This document shows positions 62,320 through 64,000 of a stretch of 64,000 bases of DNA, in pieces. Where the stretch lies: positions 16,513 to 80,512 of the forward strand of contig URPS01000004.1 of assembly GCA_900549855.1 (NCBI GenBank), written 5' to 3'. A program made the position numbers and the translations under genes. How positions within the stretch are numbered: the first letter of the stretch is position 1; each line of letters starts with the position of its first letter. Origin of the DNA: an uncultured bacterium (GTDB lineage: Bacteria; Cyanobacteriota; Vampirovibrionia; Gastranaerophilales; Gastranaerophilaceae). The notes beneath the pieces are model-generated. The model worked only from the letters and a program-made list of their open reading frames with translations, was not told the origin of the DNA and ran no database searches.

Positions 62320-63534
62320 CTATTCTTTTGTGAATTCAGCGTCGATTACATCGTCATCTTTTTTGTCAGAAGAAGCATTTTCGCTGCCTGCTGAATTAGC
62401 TTCACTGTTAGCAGCTCCGCCTTCTTTTTGAACAGCTTCATAAGCTTTTTGAGAAATTGCGAACATAGTTTGTTGCAATTCTTCTGACAATTTTTTCAAC
62501 TCATCAGAAGGTTTGTTTTCATCTAAAGCTTTTTGAAGTGCTTCTCTGTGTTCAGTTAATTTCTTAACATCTTCGTCAGAGATTTTACCTTCGAAATCTT
62601 TAACGATTCTTTCAGAAGATGTGATTAAGGAATTAGCATTGTTTTTGATTTCAGCTTCTTCTTTTTTCTTCTTATCTTCAGATGCATTTGCTTCAGCTTC
62701 CTTAACCATCTTGTCGATATCTTGTTCTGACAAGTTAGAAGAGTTTGTAATTGTAATCTTTTGTTCTTTGTTAGTAGCTTTATCCTTAGCTGAAACATTT
62801 ACAATACCGTTAGCATCGATATCAAATGTAACTTCGATTTGAGGAACACCACGCATTGCAGGAGCTATGCCTTCAAGTCTGAACATACCTAAAGATTTGT
62901 TATCAGAAGCCATTGGTCTTTCACCTTGAAGTACATTGATATCAACAGCTGTTTGGTTATTTTCAGCAGTTGAGAATACTTGTGACTTACTTACCGGAAT
63001 TGTAGTGTTACGAGGAACAAGAGCTGTCATAACACCGCCTAAAGTTTCGATACCTAATGTCAATGGAGTTACATCCAAAAGAACGATATCCTTAACTTCA
63101 CCAGCTAGAACACCAGCTTGGATAGCAGCACCAACTGCAACAACTTCATCTGGGTTAACTGATTGGTTAGGTTCTTTACCAGTATATTCTTTTACCAATT
63201 GTTGAACTGCAGGAATACGAGTAGAACCACCAACTAGAACAACTTCATTAACTTCGTTTTTGCTTAAGCCTGCATCTTTTAGTGCTTGTTCAACCGGTTT
63301 TTTACATCTTTCTAACAAATCATGAGAAAGGTCTTCGAATTTAGCTCTTGTAAGAGTTAATTCTAAGTGTTTAGGGCCATTAGCATCAGCTGTGATGTAA
63401 GGCAAGTTGATAGTAGTTTCAACAACTGATGATAATTCGCATTTAGCTTTTTCTGCAGCTTCTTTAACACGTTGCATTGCTTGTTTGTCACCTTTAAGGT
63501 CAATACCTTCTTGTTTTTTAAATTCTTTGCAAAT
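62320..63534 (-). CDS. dnaK: Chaperone DnaK, C-terminal part (5' end missing)
   Basis: The frame covers roughly the last 405 of about 640 residues. It begins [18 protein letters not shown], runs through the ATPase end ([14 protein letters not shown]), the linker [16 protein letters not shown], the substrate-binding domain and the lid, and ends [12 protein letters not shown], the usual DnaK C-terminus. Upstream (minus strand) it meets a TAG at 63,537-63,535 and then unrelated DNA, so the missing N-terminal ~235 residues were lost at a junction, not by a normal start. The ATG at 63,477 is internal Met, not a start. Confidence 0.93.
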   Translation of the reverse strand: MCKEFKKQEGIDLKGDKQAMQRVKEAAEKAKCELSSVVETTINLPYITADANGPKHLELTLTRAKFEDLSHDLLERCKKPVEQALKDAGLSKNEVNEVVLVGGSTRIPAVQQLVKEYTGKEPNQSVNPDEVVAVGAAIQAGVLAGEVKDIVLLDVTPLTLGIETLGGVMTALVPRNTTIPVSKSQVFSTAENNQTAVDINVLQGERPMASDNKSLGMFRLEGIAPAMRGVPQIEVTFDIDANGIVNVSAKDKATNKEQKITITNSSNLSEQDIDKMVKEAEANASEDKKKKEEAEIKNNANSLITSSERIVKDFEGKISDEDVKKLTEHREALQKALDENKPSDELKKLSEELQQTMFAISQKAYEAVQKEGGAANSEANSAGSENASSDKKDDDVIDAEFTKE

Positions 63535-63675
63535 CTACAATTTTTTATTGAGAATGCCAAAGAAAAAATCGAGAATTTCTTCTGCTAACGGCGTTCATAA
63601 AAACAAACGAGCTACAACCGTAGAACAACTGTCTTACGATCGTAGCCCGCTTATCCCTATATTTCTCAATCTCTG
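63535..63675. other. Unassigned foreign stretch at the contig-end junction
   Basis: About 140 bp between the dnaK break and the ilvN stop. Base composition differs from the rest of the window (GATCGTAGCCCGC and similar). I see no convincing gene. It belongs with the ilvN fragment, not with dnaK. Confidence 0.6.
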
Positions 63676-64000
63676 TTATTCCTCCGCACTCTGCTTCAGA
63701 TAATCAGAGATAGGCTCATCGAAACTTCTTGTTACTGCAATACGGCCTGAGCGAGTATATTGCAAGAGACAATCAAAACTGTTCAACTTGTGGAACAAGT
63801 CTGCAATATCCTCTGTCAAACCAGCCAAGAGTACCGTACTGTAAGTTGGATTAACCTCCATCATACGAGCATCATGCTTACGGATCGTACGGGAAACCTC
63901 AGGGTTTTCCAGCAGAACAGGAGTTGAAATCTTGAAAAGAGCCACCTCATGGATGAAAATCTGATCATCCGCATAGTAATCACTCTTCACGACATCGATT
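63676..64000 (-). CDS. ilvN: Acetolactate synthase small subunit, Bacteroidota type (partial)
   Basis: The frame stays open to the window end, so the start is outside. The visible ~108 residues read IDVVKSDYYADDQIFIHEVA, then TIRKHDARMMEVNPTYSTVL and QYTRSGRIAVTRSF. These match the C-terminal half of Bacteroidota IlvN (compare IDVLKAFYYTDDEIVYQE and FVRSGRVAIT). IlvN is the valine-responsive regulatory subunit for branched-chain amino acid synthesis. Its taxonomic signal and base composition differ from those of the other genes. Confidence 0.8.
   Translation of the reverse strand, partial: IDVVKSDYYADDQIFIHEVALFKISTPVLLENPEVSRTIRKHDARMMEVNPTYSTVLLAGLTEDIADLFHKLNSFDCLLQYTRSGRIAVTRSFDEPISDYLKQSAEE

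Noticed and set aside
63407..63703. Plus-strand ORF across the dnaK/ilvN junction
   Set aside because: It crosses the chimeric join and is antisense to dnaK. The part starting MPKKKSRISS lies in foreign DNA and cannot be judged from so short a piece.

Overview
The window reads as low-GC bacterial DNA with a two-membrane (Gram-negative type) gene set: a chaperone-usher pilus locus, heptosyltransferase and GT8 glycosyltransferases, GtrA, a flagellar-type export apparatus, a CHASE2 adenylate/guanylate cyclase, KDPG-pathway genes, and two AAA+ proteins plus a family protein starting MGLACSNIRLL. Taken together this fits a gut non-photosynthetic cyanobacterial relative (Gastranaerophilales, class Vampirovibrionia/'Melainabacteria'). 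That placement is inference from gene content, not a phylogeny. The last ~465 bases do not belong with the rest: dnaK (minus strand) breaks off at about 63535 and is followed by the end of a Bacteroidota-type ilvN, so the contig end is most likely an assembly chimera.

Layout. 1-8.5 kb: tgt, ndk, comF, a Gln-rich TPR protein, a degenerate PurN-like/PurD-like pair, a small HTH/coiled-coil protein and recA. 9.3-14.2 kb: flagellar/type III export genes (FliM/FliN-like, fliO, fliP, fliQ, a small secreted protein, fliR), each separated by 140-200 bp of long inverted-repeat elements. 14.5-30.5 kb: two paralogous HEPN Abi-like genes, each facing a short structured RNA with its own TTGACA promoter and T-tract terminator; between them lie two glycosyltransferase operons, a degenerate hybrid-cluster protein, a CpaE-like ATPase and mntP. 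A tRNA-Leu(UAA) at 29.6 kb sits in a hotspot with three adjacent insertions, each bounded by direct repeats of local sequence; one carries a predicted PBECR-type nuclease. 30.5-42 kb: ClC channel, gtrA, ribD, DinD/BRO protein, adenine deaminase, a DtxR-type regulator, folC, rnhB, panE-like and neuA-like genes. 42-49.3 kb: pilus locus (secreted protein, chaperone, two pilins, usher), interrupted by a GIY-YIG nuclease gene embedded in REPIN-like repeats; a related orphan pilin is at 37.3 kb. 50-61.3 kb: two GNATs, CHASE2 cyclase, eda-kdgK-csaB, a LuxR-type response regulator, TPR and ACT proteins, two membrane-anchored AAA+ ATPases and a lineage-type family protein. 61.4-62.3 kb: repeats. 62.3 kb to end: truncated dnaK and the foreign ilvN piece.

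Two genome-wide habits stand out. First, intergenic space is filled by a few dispersed inverted-repeat families. Second, at least ten genes carry a -10 hexamer six or seven bases before the ATG with no room for a Shine-Dalgarno site, which predicts leaderless mRNAs; both Abi genes are in this class. The best candidates for undescribed biology are the HEPN/convergent-sRNA modules, the tRNA-Leu insertion hotspot, and the GIY-YIG/REPIN association.
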